NCBI GenBank assembly: GCA_036525795.1
Contig: DATCZS010000172.1
Span: 1 to 14,155, forward strand
Source: DATCZS01 sp036525795
GTDB taxonomy: Bacteria > Actinomycetota > Acidimicrobiia > Spongiisociales > ZC4RG35
Reading direction: 5' to 3'
Length of the DNA: 14,155 nt
The notes beneath the pieces were generated by a model, which was not told where the DNA came from, made no database searches, and was given only the letters and a program-made list of their open reading frames with translations. Made by a program: the position numbers and the translations under genes. The first letter of the stretch is position 1. Each line of letters begins with the position of its first letter. Of this stretch, positions 1 through 6,382 are shown one piece after another.

Positions 1-957
1 CGCGCCGCCGAACTCACGCCGACCGAGGGAGACGTGGCACGTCTCGCGAGCCGGTTCGGTGCGTCCCGGCTGACGCCGATCGGAGGCTTCGAGAACCTCC
101 TGTTCCGATCGCTGGATCCGCCGGGAATGGTGATACGGGTCACCCACACCTCGCGACGCAGTGTCGGCCTGGTCGAGGCCGAAGTGGCATTCATGCACCA
201 TCTGGCCCACCACGGAGTCCCGGTCGTGGTTCCCGTCGAGTCGGTGGAAGGGACTCTCGTCACCTCGTTCGTTTTCGAAGACGGTTCAGAGACCGTCGTG
301 CACGGTATGTCGGAGGCCCCGGGCGAGACCAGGCATCCCCGCACGTGGAGCGATGACGACCTGGTGGCGATGGGCGAACTGCTCGGACGGTGCCACGTCG
401 CCGCCGCGGTCTTCGATCCGCCCGGTGTGCGGCGTCCGGCGTGGACCGACGATGTCTTCGACCCCGGCAGTCACCTCCTCGACGACCGCGAGTTCGCCGC
501 GGTGTGGCGGCAGGTTCGGACCGAGGCCGCCGCCCACCCCGCCGGACGAGCGGAAATGCTCATCCACCAGGACGCCCACTTCGGAAACGTCCACATCGAG
601 GATCCCGCCCGGCTCACGCTCTTCGACTTCGACGACTGCGCCTACGGGAGCGCTGTCCACGACATCGCCATGGTCTTCTTCTACTGGCTGATGGTCGGCT
701 GGGACGATGAGGTGGCGGAAACCCGACGGTTCTTCGGTCGGCTCCTGACCGGCTACCGCCGACACGCCGATCTCGACGGCGATTGGCCGGATGGCGTCGA
801 CCGACTGTTGAACGTCCGGCAGGCCGACATCTACCTGCTCATCTCGCGGAACCTGGTCGAGTGGACAGACTTCGAACGGCGGTGGATGCACGACCGCCGC
901 CGCCGGGTGATGGAGCGGACGCCGCTGGTCGGGTCACCGCTGGCCGACCTCCTGTAG
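1..957 (+). CDS. APH-fold phosphotransferase, probably 5'-partial
   Basis: Small-molecule kinase of the aminoglycoside phosphotransferase/choline kinase fold (APH family), closest in feel to SrkA/CotS-like members. Numbering from the GTG at base 34 (307 residues), the catalytic loop LIHQDAHFGN puts the catalytic Asp at 180 and the metal-binding Asn at 185, and the second metal motif LFDFDD is at 196-201. The N-lobe begins with a GGFEN segment that resembles the nucleotide-loop region. The frame stays open without a stop from base 34 back to base 1, and the residues before the GTG read naturally into the first helix. The real start is therefore probably upstream of the window, and GTG 34 is only the first available start. 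No Shine-Dalgarno precedes it. The substrate cannot be read from the sequence; antibiotic resistance should not be assumed. It converges on osmC. Confidence 0.85.
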   Translation, partial: RAAELTPTEGDVARLASRFGASRLTPIGGFENLLFRSLDPPGMVIRVTHTSRRSVGLVEAEVAFMHHLAHHGVPVVVPVESVEGTLVTSFVFEDGSETVVHGMSEAPGETRHPRTWSDDDLVAMGELLGRCHVAAAVFDPPGVRRPAWTDDVFDPGSHLLDDREFAAVWRQVRTEAAAHPAGRAEMLIHQDAHFGNVHIEDPARLTLFDFDDCAYGSAVHDIAMVFFYWLMVGWDDEVAETRRFFGRLLTGYRRHADLDGDWPDGVDRLLNVRQADIYLLISRNLVEWTDFERRWMHDRRRRVMERTPLVGSPLADLL

Positions 958-983
958 GGGTCGGACCGTCCGCACCGGACTCG

Positions 984-1023
984 CCACCGCCGGCGCGGCC
1001 ACTCCGGTGTCGGCGCCGGGTGG
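984..1023. terminator. bulged GC-rich stem between convergent genes
   Basis: An imperfect inverted repeat fills most of the 66-base gap between the phosphotransferase stop and the osmC stop. CCACC (984-988) pairs with GGTGG (1019-1023), and after a two-base bulge CGGCGC (991-996) pairs with GCGCCG (1013-1018); the loop is 16 bases. It abuts the osmC stop codon and could serve both strands. There is no T-run on either side, so it is at best a non-canonical terminator. Confidence 0.25.
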
Positions 1024-1446
1024 TCAGTGGACCTCGAGGCTGATGGGAACGTTGCCGGCCAGCGCCTTCGACACCGGGCAGCCGGCCTTGGCGCCCTCGG
1101 CGGCCGCCAGGAACCCTTCGGCGTCGAGCCCGGGCACGTCGCCCGACACGACCAGGGCGATCCCGGTGATCCCGGTTCCGGGCACGAACGTCGCCGTGGC
1201 GGTGACGTCGAGCCTGGTGGGAGGGGTGCCCTGCCTGGCGAGGCGGCCCGACAAGGACATCGAGAAGCACGAGGCGTGGGCGGCGGCGATGAGCTCCTCC
1301 GGGCTGGTCTTGCCGCCATGCTCCTCGGAGCGGGCCTTCCAGTCGACGGGGAGCGGACCGGCCGCACCGGACTCGAGCGTGGTGACGCCGTTGCCGGACA
1401 TGAGGTCGCCTTCCCAGCGGGTCGAAGCGGTGGAATCGAGTGCCAT
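1024..1446 (-). CDS. osmC: OsmC family peroxiredoxin
   Basis: 140-residue OsmC/Ohr-fold protein, a cytoplasmic thiol peroxidase that reduces organic hydroperoxides with a reactive Cys pair. Both cysteines are present: Cys60 in the very typical AAHASCFSMSL segment and Cys123 in KAGCPVSK, at almost the spacing of E. coli OsmC. Glu50/Glu51 of the SPEEL motif supply the conserved active-site acid. The start is set at ATG 1446 because GGAGG (1453-1457 on the plus strand as cctcc) lies 6 bases upstream; a start at 1476 would add ten residues not typical of the family. The long central helix and the alternating SKALAGNVPISLEV end support the OsmC rather than the Ohr branch, but that split is less certain. 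It has its own candidate promoter and probably responds to oxidative or osmotic stress, as in relatives. Confidence 0.93.
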   Translation of the reverse strand: MALDSTASTRWEGDLMSGNGVTTLESGAAGPLPVDWKARSEEHGGKTSPEELIAAAHASCFSMSLSGRLARQGTPPTRLDVTATATFVPGTGITGIALVVSGDVPGLDAEGFLAAAEGAKAGCPVSKALAGNVPISLEVH

Positions 1447-1475
1447 TGGATGCCTCCAAGCGATCGGGTGGCCCA

Positions 1476-1504
1476 TTCATACACGATCCATCCGAACGGA
1501 CCAA
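1476..1504 (-). promoter_or_regulatory. candidate promoter of osmC
   Basis: Read on the minus strand, TTGGTC (1504-1499) and TATGAA (1481-1476) are separated by exactly 17 bases, giving a fair sigma-70-like -35/-10 pair about 30 bases before the osmC ATG. A 10-base palindrome, TCCGAACGGA (1491-1500), overlaps the -35 box and the spacer, where a repressor could bind. Each hexamer matches the consensus only partly (3/6 and 4/6), so this is a candidate only. Confidence 0.35.
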
Positions 1505-1539
1505 GGCCGCCTCGAGTCCGTCTGCCTGATTCGGCCCCA

Positions 1540-1573
1540 CCCCGCCCGGCCTCGCGGCACCGCGGCGGCGGGG
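1540..1573 (-). terminator. compound GC-rich hairpin after the cNMP-binding gene
   Basis: Eleven bases past the stop of the minus-strand gene at 1585, CCCCGCC (1540-1546) pairs with GGCGGGG (1567-1573). Inside the loop, CGCGG (1553-1557) can pair with CCGCG (1560-1564). There is no T-run, so a classical Rho-independent terminator is not supported; it could be a 3'-end stabilising stem or a U-less terminator. Confidence 0.28.
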
Positions 1574-1584
1574 ACGAAGGCGGT

Positions 1585-2007
1585 TCAGTCCAGCCGCTCG
1601 TCCAGTTCGCGTAGGCGATCGGCGATGACACCAGGGAGGGACGAGGCCAGTCCGGCGTCCGATTGCGCCAGCCGCCGGAACGACGTGGCATCGATGGCGA
1701 GGACCCGCAGCTCGGTGGCGGCTGTGACCGACGCCGTGCGCCGCAGGCCCTCCATCACGGCGATCTCTCCGAAGTGGTCACCCGGGCCGAGCGAGGCGAT
1801 GACGGTGCCGTCGGCCGACACCTCGGCCTGGCCGGACACGATGACGTGAATCGCGTGGGCGCCTCCCCCCTGCCGCACGATGACGTGGCCCGCCGGGTGG
1901 GTGATGTCCTTGGCGATGTCGACGAGTCGCTCCAGCGAGGGCTCGGGAACCCGGGAGAAGATCGGCGCCGACCGCAACAGTTCGAGCATTCCCGGGGTGT
2001 CCGTCAT
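1585..2007 (-). CDS. stand-alone cyclic nucleotide-binding domain protein
   Basis: 140 residues consisting almost only of one CRP/PKA-type cyclic nucleotide-binding domain. The helix before the beta-barrel is at 7-35, the barrel at about 38-105, and the C-terminal helix at 107-139. The phosphate-binding cassette GDHFGEIAVMEGLRRTAS (76-93) keeps Glu81, which binds the ribose 2'-OH, and Arg90, which binds the phosphate, at the nine-residue spacing of PKA regulatory subunits; binding of cAMP or cGMP is therefore likely. No helix-turn-helix follows, so it is not a CRP-type transcription factor and probably acts through protein partners. ATG 2007 was chosen as the first start, with only a weak AAAGGG just upstream. 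It follows the acyl-CoA dehydrogenase gene by about 84 bases on the same strand. Confidence 0.85.
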   Translation of the reverse strand: MTDTPGMLELLRSAPIFSRVPEPSLERLVDIAKDITHPAGHVIVRQGGGAHAIHVIVSGQAEVSADGTVIASLGPGDHFGEIAVMEGLRRTASVTAATELRVLAIDATSFRRLAQSDAGLASSLPGVIADRLRELDERLD

Positions 2008-2069
2008 GTCCCTTTCACCGCCTATTCGTGCCCGGAGTGTACGACGGCCCGCCGCGCGGTGCCGGGGAG

Positions 2070-2085
2070 ACCGCCCGCCGGCGGT
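2070..2085 (-). terminator. short hairpin after the acyl-CoA dehydrogenase gene
   Basis: ACCGCC (2070-2075) and GGCGGT (2080-2085) form a perfect 6-bp stem with a 4-base loop, six bases past the stop of the minus-strand dehydrogenase gene. No T-run follows, so terminator function is only suggested by position. Confidence 0.22.
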
Positions 2086-2091
2086 GCGACG

Positions 2092-3786
2092 CTACTCGGT
2101 CATCTGGTAGGCATCCCGGAGGTCGAACACCTGGCTCCAGATCCGCTCGCCCCCGTCCGCGGGCTGGACCGGCCGGCGGATCATCGTCATGCAGTGCTTC
2201 GCCTGTGCTTCCGTGGTCGAGGACCGGCCGTGAAGCTCGGTGGCGAAACGGGACATGTCGCGCACGGCCACGTCGAAGATCCTGTCGACCAGGTGGTCGT
2301 CGAGTCCGTAGATCTCGGCGTTCTCGAGCACGAGTTGGCTGTAGACGACGAGGGTGAAGATCTCGCCCACCGCCATCAGCCAGTCGGTGTCGCGGGTCTG
2401 GTCTTCGCTGGGTGGCTCGGCCATGAACATCGCCTTGAAGCCGTCGGCCTGCTCACAGAACACGGCCACGTTGGGGAGGTCGAAGCGTTCGAACACGGCC
2501 CGGTAGTCGTGGAACCGGATCTTGCTCAGACCCCGGGTCGGGCCCTGGTCGAACAGGAAGTCGTCGTTGACGCCGTCTGCCCGCTGCCCGACCGGTTGAA
2601 GGTCGGGGTCGGGGAAGAAGTAGTTCATGATGAACTTGACGATGAGGGCGATGTTGACATGGACGGTGCCCTCGAGTTTGGGCAGCGCCCGGATGTCCCG
2701 CGCCGCCATCTCGAAGTAGGTGTCGGCCTCGAAACCCTTGGCGGCGATCACGTCCCACAGATGGTTGATCACATCCTCGCCCTGGGTTGTGACCTTCATC
2801 TTCACCACCGGGTTGAACAGCAGGTAGCGGCGGTCGTCAGGGGTGGCCGACCGCATGTAGTCGGCGGCGCGCAGGGCCACCAGCTTCATGGCGACCAGCC
2901 GGGCGTAGGCGTCGCCGAACAGCCGCTTGACGTGGGGGAAGTCGGTGACGGTCATCCCGTACAGGTGGCGGTGGGCGGCGTGGTGAATCGCCTCGTAGAA
3001 GGCGTGGGTGCAGATCCCGATCGACGCCCACCCCAGGTTGTACTTGCCGATGTTGACGGTGTTGAGCGCGGCGTTCCACGCCTCGTCCCCCCGGGAGAGG
3101 ATGTCTGCGTCGGTGACCGGGTAGTCGTCCAGGGCGTATTCGGAGACGAAGTTCTGGCTGTGGACGACGTTCTTGACCAGCCTGTAGCCGGGATGCCGCG
3201 AGTCGACGGCGAAGAAGCAGTACTCCCCCGTGTCGGCCAGCCTGCCGAACGTCGAGACGATCGCCGCCTCGTTGCCGTTCCCGATGTAGTACTTCGATCC
3301 GTTGGCGACGTAGGTGCCGTCTCCGGTCGGGGTGACCGTCATCTCGGACGAATACAGGTCGGCACCGTGCTCCTTCTCCGACAGGCCGAACGCGAAGATC
3401 GCCCCGTCCTCCAGCAGGCGGGCGGCTCGTCGCTTGACCTCCTCGTTGCCGCTCATCCAGACGGGACCGAGGCCGAGGACCGTGACCTGCCACGTGTACC
3501 AGTACTGCAGCCCGTAGAAGCCGAGGATCTCGGCGAACTCGCAGATTCGCCAGGTGTCCCACCGGGAGTCGGATGCGCCGTAGCCCGCAGGGGTGCACAT
3601 CGTGGCGAAGATCCGTTCCCGGCCTACGAAATCGAGGAAGTCGCGGTACCAGACGGCGGCGTGGTCGTCCTCTTTGAGCCGGCGCTTCCCCTTCGACTCG
3701 AAGAACTCGATCGTCTTGGCCATCACCTCTTCGGAACGTGCGTCCGGGTATGGGCGGCTTCGAAGGCGGGGGTGCAACAGGATCAT
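2092..3786 (-). CDS. acyl-CoA dehydrogenase with long C-terminal extension
   Basis: 564-residue flavoprotein of the acyl-CoA dehydrogenase family, which introduces a trans-2,3 double bond into an acyl-CoA and passes electrons to ETF. The FAD/substrate loop FGLSEKEHGADL (133-144) matches the family's TEPxxGSD signature, NGSKYYIGNG (162-171) matches the next conserved strand, and VKRLFG (286-291) the RxxFG helix. RDIRALPKLEGT (363-374) is the catalytic segment, making Glu372 the likely base, at the MCAD Glu376 position. About 190 residues follow it, whereas MCAD-type enzymes end soon after; this extra helical domain recalls VLCAD/ACAD9 or acyl-CoA oxidases. ATG 3786 is fixed by AGAGGAG (3794-3800) with a 7-base spacer. 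The acyl substrate is unknown, and nearby genes do not indicate a beta-oxidation operon. An oxidase role is possible but less likely. Confidence 0.9.
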   Translation of the reverse strand: MILLHPRLRSRPYPDARSEEVMAKTIEFFESKGKRRLKEDDHAAVWYRDFLDFVGRERIFATMCTPAGYGASDSRWDTWRICEFAEILGFYGLQYWYTWQVTVLGLGPVWMSGNEEVKRRAARLLEDGAIFAFGLSEKEHGADLYSSEMTVTPTGDGTYVANGSKYYIGNGNEAAIVSTFGRLADTGEYCFFAVDSRHPGYRLVKNVVHSQNFVSEYALDDYPVTDADILSRGDEAWNAALNTVNIGKYNLGWASIGICTHAFYEAIHHAAHRHLYGMTVTDFPHVKRLFGDAYARLVAMKLVALRAADYMRSATPDDRRYLLFNPVVKMKVTTQGEDVINHLWDVIAAKGFEADTYFEMAARDIRALPKLEGTVHVNIALIVKFIMNYFFPDPDLQPVGQRADGVNDDFLFDQGPTRGLSKIRFHDYRAVFERFDLPNVAVFCEQADGFKAMFMAEPPSEDQTRDTDWLMAVGEIFTLVVYSQLVLENAEIYGLDDHLVDRIFDVAVRDMSRFATELHGRSSTTEAQAKHCMTMIRRPVQPADGGERIWSQVFDLRDAYQMTE

Positions 3787-3812
3787 CGCCCGGCTCCTCT
3801 CGTCTGGTCGCT

Positions 3813-3852
3813 CCGGCGCCCGAGGCGCCGGCGGGGTCCCAGATCGAGGATA
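3813..3852 (-). promoter_or_regulatory. candidate -10 box and 5'-leader hairpin of the acyl-CoA dehydrogenase
   Basis: On the minus strand TATCCT (3852-3847) is a plausible actinobacterial -10 box, although no good -35 stands at 17-18 bases. Downstream of it, CCGGCGCC (3813-3820) and GGCGCCGG (3824-3831) form a perfect 8-bp stem with a 3-base loop. The stem would sit in the mRNA leader, ending 12 bases before the AGAGGAG ribosome site. It could influence translation or be a dyad operator; position and symmetry are the only evidence. Confidence 0.3.
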
Positions 3853-3961
3853 GGCGCAGGATGTCGAATCCTCGTCGGGAGAGGGAGGCGACCCTCTGCG
3901 GTGAGCCGGCCGGCCGGTTCGGCGACATCATCGTCCCCGGAACACGGTCCGGCCGGGGAGG

Positions 3962-3987
3962 CACCGGAGACTCAGCGATCTCCGGTG
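3962..3987. repeat. perfect 9-bp inverted repeat in the 3787-3993 gap
   Basis: CACCGGAGA (3962-3970) and TCTCCGGTG (3979-3987) are exact inverted copies separated by 8 bases. The repeat starts six bases past the stop of the minus-strand small gene and lies about 110 bases upstream of the dehydrogenase -10 candidate. No T-run is present. It could be a 3'-end stem for the small gene or an operator for the dehydrogenase. Confidence 0.35.
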
Positions 3988-3993
3988 ATGCGA

Positions 3994-4422
3994 TCAGACC
4001 GGCCGGCGCCGTTCTGCTCGGCGCCGCCCCCGCGTAACCGATCCGTTGCGAGGCGCAAGGTGCCGGCCACGCCGGCCTGAGCGGGCCATCGGGTCGGTCT
4101 CCTCGATGACTCCAGACCCGGGCGCACTCGCCGGTTCCTCCAGCGACAGTGCCCGGCCCAAACCGTCGGGATCGTCCGCCTCCACGACCAGCGACTCCTG
4201 CTCGACCGACAGGAGGAGGCGTTGTCCCTGTCGGGACAGTGACGTCTCGGCAACCGGCCACGTCCCCACCACATGACCGGAGATGGACAGGGACAGCGAC
4301 CCGGACGCGACCAGGAACACCCCGTCTGTGGGATCGTCCCTCATCCCCGCGATCGACACGCGCGCCGCGAACTCTGCCACCGCCCCACTCCTCTGCCCCG
4401 GAGACCGGAGAAAGCCTGCCAC
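3994..4422 (-). CDS. small beta-rich hypothetical protein
   Basis: 142-residue reading frame of unrecognised family. Residues 15-98 look like a real folded domain: alternating hydrophobic strands (AEFAARVSI, GVFLVASGSLSLSISG, HVVGTWPVAE, QRLLLSVEQESLVVEA) followed by a short helix DPDGLGRALSL. The TWP-strand-loop-strand-ADDP pattern resembles small beta-domain proteins common in actinobacteria, an impression from memory. Third codon positions are strongly G/C through this part. The last 45 residues are Arg-, Gly- and Pro-rich and look disordered or like run-through, with weaker codon bias. GTG 4422 has GAAGGA only a few bases upstream; ATG 4344 is an alternative start that would remove the first strand. 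It follows the serine hydrolase gene by 42 bases on the same strand and may be co-transcribed. No signal peptide or membrane segment is seen. Confidence 0.5.
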   Translation of the reverse strand: MAGFLRSPGQRSGAVAEFAARVSIAGMRDDPTDGVFLVASGSLSLSISGHVVGTWPVAETSLSRQGQRLLLSVEQESLVVEADDPDGLGRALSLEEPASAPGSGVIEETDPMARSGRRGRHLAPRNGSVTRGRRRAERRRPV

Positions 4423-4464
4423 AGATCCTTCGATGGCGCCACCCTTTTCCTACGCGCCAACGTC

Positions 4465-5679
4465 CTAGAGCTCTCCGGCCGCCGAGTAGAACGCCTCCAC
4501 CCACCGGGCCCACGGAATCCCGTATTCGGTCCCGTTGCGCACAACGATCAGATCGCGGGACGGCGACACGTAGATGAACTGGCCGTGGTCTCCTTCGGCG
4601 GCGAAGTCCGGTTCCTCCCCGTCACGGAGGAACCCGTACCACATGTAGCGGTAGTAGCCGTTGCCGTCGGCATACACCGCCGGCCCGAACGACAGCCGGT
4701 AGTACTCGGCGGTGTGGGTGGCCGGGTCGAAGGCGATCGAGTCCTCCACCCATTCCGACGACACGACCTGGGTCCCGTTCCAGCTCCCTCGATGCAGGTA
4801 GAGCCGCCCCAGCTTGGCGAAGTCGACGGCCCGGGCGTTGAGCCCCGCCTCCATCTTCTCGAACCCGCCGTCGGAATCGAGCGCCCATGCTCCGCCGAAC
4901 TCCATTCCCACTGCGTCCCACAGCCGGGTCTGGGTGAACTCGGTCACCGACATGCCGGTCGCCCGCTCGAGGATCATCCCCAGCAATTGGGGGTGGTACT
5001 TGTTGTACGAGAAGTGCCGGCCCGGGGGTTCGAGGATGTGGGTGAACTCGAGGGCCGCCTCCCGCTGATCCGGGTAGTAGGTGGTGATCGGGTCGTCTCC
5101 GTTGAACACCGCCCAGCGGAGCTCCCGGTATTCGAGACCGGACGCCATCGCCAGCACGTGGCGGATGGTGATGTCGTCGAACCGCTCATCCCGGTCCGAG
5201 AGTTCGGGCAGGTAGTCGGTGATCGGATCGTCGATGCTCCCGATGAAACCCTCGTCGATGGCGATCCCCACCAGGGCGGAGTCGAAGGACTTCGCCACCG
5301 AGAACGACGTGAGCATCGTGTCGCGCTGCGCCCCGTTGAAGTAGCGCTCGTAGATGATCCGGTCACCCTGGATCACGAGGAATGCCTGGGTTCCCGCGTC
5401 GGAGAGGAGCGCATCGAGGTCGTCGGTGCCGAACGCCGACCCGAACACCGCCCGCACCCGCTCGTCATCCGGAGCCGGGAGGAACGTGAAGGGGGCGGCC
5501 GATGCGGTGAGCCGGCTCAGCGGGAAATAGTCGAGGTAGTCACTCACCTCCGACTTGCCGTGGGACAGGACGCGCCACACGTAGAGGGGCGAGTGGACGG
5601 CGGACGCTCCGATCAACCACGCCACGACGATCGCCACCGAGCCCACCACGATCCGACGAAAGGCGCCGCGCGCTGTCAC
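4465..5679 (-). CDS. membrane-anchored SxxK serine hydrolase (beta-lactamase family)
   Basis: 404-residue member of the class C beta-lactamase/penicillin-binding-protein-like hydrolase family (COG1680), which includes esterases, D-aminopeptidases and 6-aminohexanoate-dimer hydrolases. Residues 10-28 form an uncleaved signal-anchor helix after a basic N-terminus, so the enzyme should face the outside. SVAK (127-130) supplies the nucleophile Ser127 and general base Lys130. The second motif reads Y225-N-K rather than YxN, a notable substitution, and the third motif is DHGQF (364-368) on the last active-site strand. The start is GTG 5679; no Shine-Dalgarno is visible, but a TAGGCT box sits 7 bases upstream, as in leaderless mRNAs. 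True beta-lactamase activity is not implied; the substrate is unknown. It diverges from the secreted-protein gene at 5783. Confidence 0.88.
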   Translation of the reverse strand: MTARGAFRRIVVGSVAIVVAWLIGASAVHSPLYVWRVLSHGKSEVSDYLDYFPLSRLTASAAPFTFLPAPDDERVRAVFGSAFGTDDLDALLSDAGTQAFLVIQGDRIIYERYFNGAQRDTMLTSFSVAKSFDSALVGIAIDEGFIGSIDDPITDYLPELSDRDERFDDITIRHVLAMASGLEYRELRWAVFNGDDPITTYYPDQREAALEFTHILEPPGRHFSYNKYHPQLLGMILERATGMSVTEFTQTRLWDAVGMEFGGAWALDSDGGFEKMEAGLNARAVDFAKLGRLYLHRGSWNGTQVVSSEWVEDSIAFDPATHTAEYYRLSFGPAVYADGNGYYRYMWYGFLRDGEEPDFAAEGDHGQFIYVSPSRDLIVVRNGTEYGIPWARWVEAFYSAAGEL

Positions 5680-5686
5680 CCGACGA

Positions 5687-5692
5687 AGCCTA
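5687..5692 (-). promoter_or_regulatory. candidate -10 box for leaderless serine-hydrolase mRNA
   Basis: On the minus strand TAGGCT fits the actinobacterial TANNNT -10 pattern and lies exactly 7 bases before GTG 5679. That is the spacing expected if transcription starts at the start codon. It agrees with the lack of a ribosome-binding site there. No convincing -35 box was found. Confidence 0.3.
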
Positions 5693-5782
5693 CGCCGGTA
5701 CTTCTCGTCGAAACCCCCATCGGCCGCCCGCCATCGATGAGGCCGTCGGAAACCACATCGGCGTCTCCGACGTCAAAGGTAC

Positions 5783-6343
5783 ATGCGCACCATCACAGCA
5801 CTGGTCTTCTTTGCGGCGGCGATCGTGATGATCGGAGCACCGGCCTACGCCTCCTGTGCCGAACCACCGCCCATCGAAGAGGGATTCGCCCAGTCCGACG
5901 CCGTCTTCACAGGGACCGTCGTGCGAACCGAGTTCGACGGCCGGCTGGCCTATGTCGAGGTGACTCACGTGTGGAAGGGCAACGTGTCCGCCCGCACCGA
6001 AGTCGCAGGCTCATTCGAGCTGTCGCCGGGCCTGTTCACGTCGGTCGACCGCACATACCGGCTCACCGACTACGTGTTCTTCGTCCGGGCCGGCGACACG
6101 CGGTTCGAGGACGACATCTGCACGCTCACCCGGCCCGCCGGGGACGTCGACGAGGCCCTCCTCGCCGAACTGGCCGCCGGTGGCGACTACGTGCCTCAGC
6201 TCGAATCTGACGCACCGGCCGAGGGCACCGGCCCGACGGCGACCACGATCGCTGTATTCGGCGTCGCCGGCCTCGTGACACTCGCCACCGGCGCCGTCTC
6301 CGTACGCAGGCGAAGCAGCCGGGCATCGAGGTCCGGGACGTAG
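5783..6343 (+). CDS. secreted TIMP/NTR-like protein with C-terminal membrane anchor
   Basis: 186 residues. A signal peptide covers about 1-23, with a basic MR start, a hydrophobic core and an AYA cleavage motif. Cys25 is the second residue after cleavage; the preceding YAS is not a good lipobox, so a lipoprotein is unlikely. The mature N-terminus (CAEPPPIEEGFAQSD then AVFTGTVV) and a later VWKG (63-66) resemble the bacterial TIMP/netrin-like OB-fold proteins, in which a Cys near the N-terminus pairs with a downstream Cys; Cys113 is the only partner here. Residues 154-174 are a hydrophobic helix followed by RRRSSRASR, giving a single anchor with a short cytoplasmic tail; no LPxTG motif is present. 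AAAGG lies only about 3 bases before ATG 5783, a short spacing. Function is unknown; interaction with a secreted enzyme or matrix is speculation. Confidence 0.75.
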   Translation: MRTITALVFFAAAIVMIGAPAYASCAEPPPIEEGFAQSDAVFTGTVVRTEFDGRLAYVEVTHVWKGNVSARTEVAGSFELSPGLFTSVDRTYRLTDYVFFVRAGDTRFEDDICTLTRPAGDVDEALLAELAAGGDYVPQLESDAPAEGTGPTATTIAVFGVAGLVTLATGAVSVRRRSSRASRSGT

Positions 6344-6382
6344 GAACGCCCACCTTCCGGATTCGACAACTCCCGCACCGGG

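Noticed and set aside
1663..4080. Plus-strand open frame of 805 codons opposite the cNMP and acyl-CoA dehydrogenase genes
   Set aside because: It is antisense to two genes with clear family motifs, its translation is low-complexity (Val/Gly/Asp/His-rich) and has no recognisable domain; long antisense frames are expected at this GC content.
4434..4441. TGGCGCCA palindrome between the hydrolase and the small gene
   Set aside because: It has no loop and is only 8 bases long, easily by chance in this composition; it cannot form a useful hairpin.
4273..6210. Plus-strand open frame of 645 codons across the serine hydrolase
   Set aside because: It is the mirror of the hydrolase, with repetitive Arg/Val/Gly composition, and runs out of frame into the secreted-protein gene.
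6344..6382. Possible bidirectional terminator in the convergent gap between the secreted protein and the cyclase gene
   Set aside because: I found no stem longer than four base pairs and no T-run.
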